Assembly: GCF_009192995.1 (NCBI RefSeq)
Contig: NZ_SDID01000006.1
Span: 1-64,000, forward strand
DNA: 64,000 nucleotides
Direction of reading: 5' to 3'
Source: Sulfurimonas indica
GTDB lineage: Bacteria > Campylobacterota > Campylobacteria > Campylobacterales > Sulfurimonadaceae
Positions 62,280 through 64,000 of the stretch are shown here, piece by piece. The notes beneath the pieces are model-generated. The model searched no databases and was not told where the DNA came from. It saw only the letters and a list, made by a program, of their open reading frames with translations. Position 1 is the stretch's first letter, and each line of letters starts with the position of its first letter. The position numbers were made by a program, and so were the translations under genes.

Positions 62280-63290
62280 AATAACTCTTTTAAGATAGGG
62301 TTTAAGCGCGGTCAATATCTCATAGCTGATACTCCCCGCTGCACGTGCTACCACTCTTGCATCATTAAAAATCAAAAGCTCCTCTGCAACGGATAAAAAA
62401 GAGCTGTTATCCATGGAGATTCTGCCAAGCAACAAGATACCCTCAGGTGTCTCATACCTGTTAGAACAAGCTCGTAAAAAACCGTCGCCATACCCAAAAT
62501 CATAATTTCCCACTTGACACTCACGTGAAGTTGTATAGCTAGCACCATATCCTATGCATACACCCTTGTCCAGATGACGTGTTGAATTTCTCTTTGCATA
62601 GAGCGATAATACAGGTTGTAAGGCCTCTGCATCAACATTTCCAGAGAGCTCCAAACAACCATAGGCAGCGATACCTACGCGTACCATATCTTCTGTAAAA
62701 TCATCCGTTTGAAAAAGTGCTGCAGAGTTGGCAGAGTGAAAACGAAGCCTTTTCATTCCAAATGCTTCTGCCAAAGCTGTTACTTCTTTTTTGACCTGCG
62801 CAAAATTTTTATTTTGTTGTTCAAAAACAGACTGATCTTCATCAGCACAACTGTGGTGGGTAAAGACAGCCTCTAGTTCTAACTCTTGTTTTTGTATCAA
62901 GAAAAATGCCTCACGCAGCTCATCCATCTCAATACCGTTTCTATTCATACCTGTATTTACTTTTAATTCTACTTTTGTCTTTTTGGGAAACTTTGAGATG
63001 GAGTCTAAATCATTTATCGTATAACAAATTTTCGCACTCTTTTCTTGTGGAGTATCTGCCAAAACCAAAATATAATCAAAAAATTCTTCAATCTCTTTTG
63101 CTTCAACATAGGAGCGGACAACAGCTCTGCTTATACCGTACTCCTGTGCCATAGCTGCCATCTCACGCAAACCATGACCATACGCATTATCTTTTAAAAC
63201 AAGTGCTATTTTATCTTTGCCTTTGCTTCGTTGTGCAATAATATCTAAGTTGTTGAAAAAATGTTGTTTATTCAATGTTATGTAAGCCAT
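62271..63290 (-). CDS. alr: alanine racemase
   Basis: A 339-residue PLP enzyme giving D-alanine for peptidoglycan. The PLP lysine is in LVLKDNAYGHGL, and the catalytic tyrosine in CIGYGASYTTSRE. It is somewhat shorter than typical Alr (about 360), and its C-terminal domain is compact. Its last codons overlap the convergent sensor gene by 9 bases. It is divergent from aguA. Confidence 0.93.
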   Translation of the reverse strand: MAYITLNKQHFFNNLDIIAQRSKGKDKIALVLKDNAYGHGLREMAAMAQEYGISRAVVRSYVEAKEIEEFFDYILVLADTPQEKSAKICYTINDLDSISKFPKKTKVELKVNTGMNRNGIEMDELREAFFLIQKQELELEAVFTHHSCADEDQSVFEQQNKNFAQVKKEVTALAEAFGMKRLRFHSANSAALFQTDDFTEDMVRVGIAAYGCLELSGNVDAEALQPVLSLYAKRNSTRHLDKGVCIGYGASYTTSRECQVGNYDFGYGDGFLRACSNRYETPEGILLLGRISMDNSSFLSVAEELLIFNDARVVARAAGSISYEILTALKPYLKRVILE

Positions 63291-63305
63291 AGGAAATTAT
63301 ACAGT

Positions 63306-64000
63306 ATGTTTGAGAAAAAACGATTAATCGCAGAGTTTGAAGAACAAGGTTTCACACAAATCATCTTTCCTCACGCACAAACAGATTGGGCACCTTATCT
63401 GCGTGAGGCACAGAACTGTTTTATAGATATTATCAACACAATAAAAGAGTTTCAAAACTGTCTCGTTATCTGTGCAGATAAAGAAGCGACACAAAAACAT
63501 TTTGCATCGCATAAAAATCTTTTTTTTACAGAGTACGCAACTGATGATACATGGGCAAGAGACTGCTCTACTTTATGTGTGAGAGAAAACGGTAAGACAG
63601 AACTGCTTGACTTTACATTTAATGCATGGGGAGAAAAGTTTGAAGCAGACAGAGACAATGCAATGTCTCAAACAATCAAAGATATCTATACACTGCCTGT
63701 GCAAAAGCTAGACTTTGTCCTAGAGGGTGGTGCTGTTGAGAGTAACGGCAAAGACACTGTTTTGACAACAGCAGCATGTATGCTCAACCCTAACCGAAAT
63801 CCAAAGCTCAATAACATCCAAATCACACAGAACCTAAAAGAGTATTTTGGAGCAGAGCATATACTTTATCTTAACCATGGATATCTTGCCGGTGATGATA
63901 CCGATTCACATATCGATACACTTGCCCGTTTTATCAATGAAGATACCATTATGTACGTACAATGCAGAGATAAAGCGGATGAACACTATAAAGAGCTGCA
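63306..64000 (+). CDS. aguA: agmatine deiminase (3' end outside window)
   Basis: The first 231 codons of a peptidyl-arginine-deiminase-like enzyme. TDDTWARDCSTL is the agmatine deiminase core, followed by FNAWGEKFEADRDN, VLEGGAVESNGKDTVLTT and DDTDSHIDTLARF, which carry the catalytic Asp and His. The catalytic cysteine near the C-terminus is not in the window. It converts agmatine to N-carbamoylputrescine, the substrate of AguB at 27869-28717. It begins 15 bases from alr on the opposite strand. Three TGCGTGAG/CTCACGCA octamers lie in or near its start. Confidence 0.93.
   Translation, partial: MFEKKRLIAEFEEQGFTQIIFPHAQTDWAPYLREAQNCFIDIINTIKEFQNCLVICADKEATQKHFASHKNLFFTEYATDDTWARDCSTLCVRENGKTELLDFTFNAWGEKFEADRDNAMSQTIKDIYTLPVQKLDFVLEGGAVESNGKDTVLTTAACMLNPNRNPKLNNIQITQNLKEYFGAEHILYLNHGYLAGDDTDSHIDTLARFINEDTIMYVQCRDKADEHYKEL

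Larger units (their letters stand above)
699..63407. repeat. dispersed overrepresented octamer TGCGTGAG/CTCACGCA (about 38 copies)
   Basis: Read by eye, TGCGTGAG starts at 699, 1516, 1777, 10549, 17080, 17569, 18611, 19783, 23903, 27155, 31301, 31454, 36149, 37223, 47178, 51142, 54691, 58213 and 63400. Its complement CTCACGCA starts at 3102, 4326, 5982, 16706, 26027, 27352, 28634, 32419, 41495, 42896, 44044, 44056, 45974, 52483, 52951, 58063, 62910, 63162 and 63370. That is 19 per strand, against about one expected in total at roughly 38% GC. All but one lie inside genes, in several reading frames. Copies may have been missed. Function is unknown; see findings. Confidence 0.8.

Noticed and set aside
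1-64000. CRISPR arrays, prophage, rRNA or tRNA genes, complete insertion sequences
   Set aside because: No regularly spaced repeats, phage structural genes, RNA genes or transposase genes were seen in reading the window.

Overview
The window looks like chromosomal DNA of a Campylobacterota (Epsilonproteobacteria) species, most likely Sulfurimonas or a close relative. The evidence is an AT-rich composition, a futalosine-pathway menaquinone gene (MqnC) with a UbiA-family prenyltransferase suited to the same pathway, many GGDEF/EAL/PAS signalling proteins, multihaem cytochromes, a DUF3373 outer-membrane protein, and gene orders I recall from Campylobacter jejuni: argS-tatA-gmk-acidic protein-fliR-ABC ATPase-tsf-rpsB, kdsA-ribH-nusB and argF-hemB-ribA-rsmG. 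The genus is inference; no rRNA or tRNA gene was seen. No prophage, CRISPR array or complete insertion sequence was seen.

Layout. 0-3.6 kb: a gene tail, a RelE-type toxin-antitoxin pair behind a near-perfect sigma-70 promoter, an NhaC-type antiporter, an acetyltransferase and an L,D-transpeptidase. 3.6-12.6 kb: one long minus-strand block of housekeeping genes (argS, tatA, gmk, a very acidic receiver-like protein, fliR, a LolD-like ATPase, an NDH-2-like flavoprotein, tsf, rpsB). 12.9-20.9 kb: DUF3373 barrel, peroxiredoxin, DUF420 and DedA membrane proteins, a MntA/HepT toxin-antitoxin pair, murG, ftsW, two small hypotheticals and a UbiA-type prenyltransferase. 21-32.8 kb: a large FIST-PAS hybrid kinase, a lipoprotein, cardiolipin synthase, miaA, N-carbamoylputrescine amidase and RecD2 helicase. 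33-35.3 kb: an AT-rich HaeIII-type restriction-modification island. 35.3-42 kb: an M16-like protein without its zinc motif, mqnC, a 12-haem cytochrome, nusB, ribH and kdsA. 42-53.7 kb: a MITE-like element, a DMT transporter, a DnaJ/TerB protein, a small cytochrome, LPP20 lipoprotein, der, hemJ, hpf, trpS, a NIT-domain protein, argF, hemB and ribA. 53.7-62.3 kb: a c-di-GMP and sensory cluster broken by rsmG and a few small genes. The end holds alr and the start of aguA, which with aguB at 27.9 kb gives agmatine-to-putrescine conversion.

The most striking signal is not a gene. The octamer TGCGTGAG (complement CTCACGCA) occurs about 38 times, 19 in each orientation, where about one copy would be expected by chance. 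It occurs in several reading frames, recruits codons such as CGC and ACG, and sits in the loop of a terminator hairpin. This density and strand balance resemble the DNA uptake sequences of Haemophilus and Neisseria, but the function here is unproven. Two copies of a non-coding element with shared 32-bp ends form a MITE-like family, and one of them supplies the last base of the recD2 stop codon.
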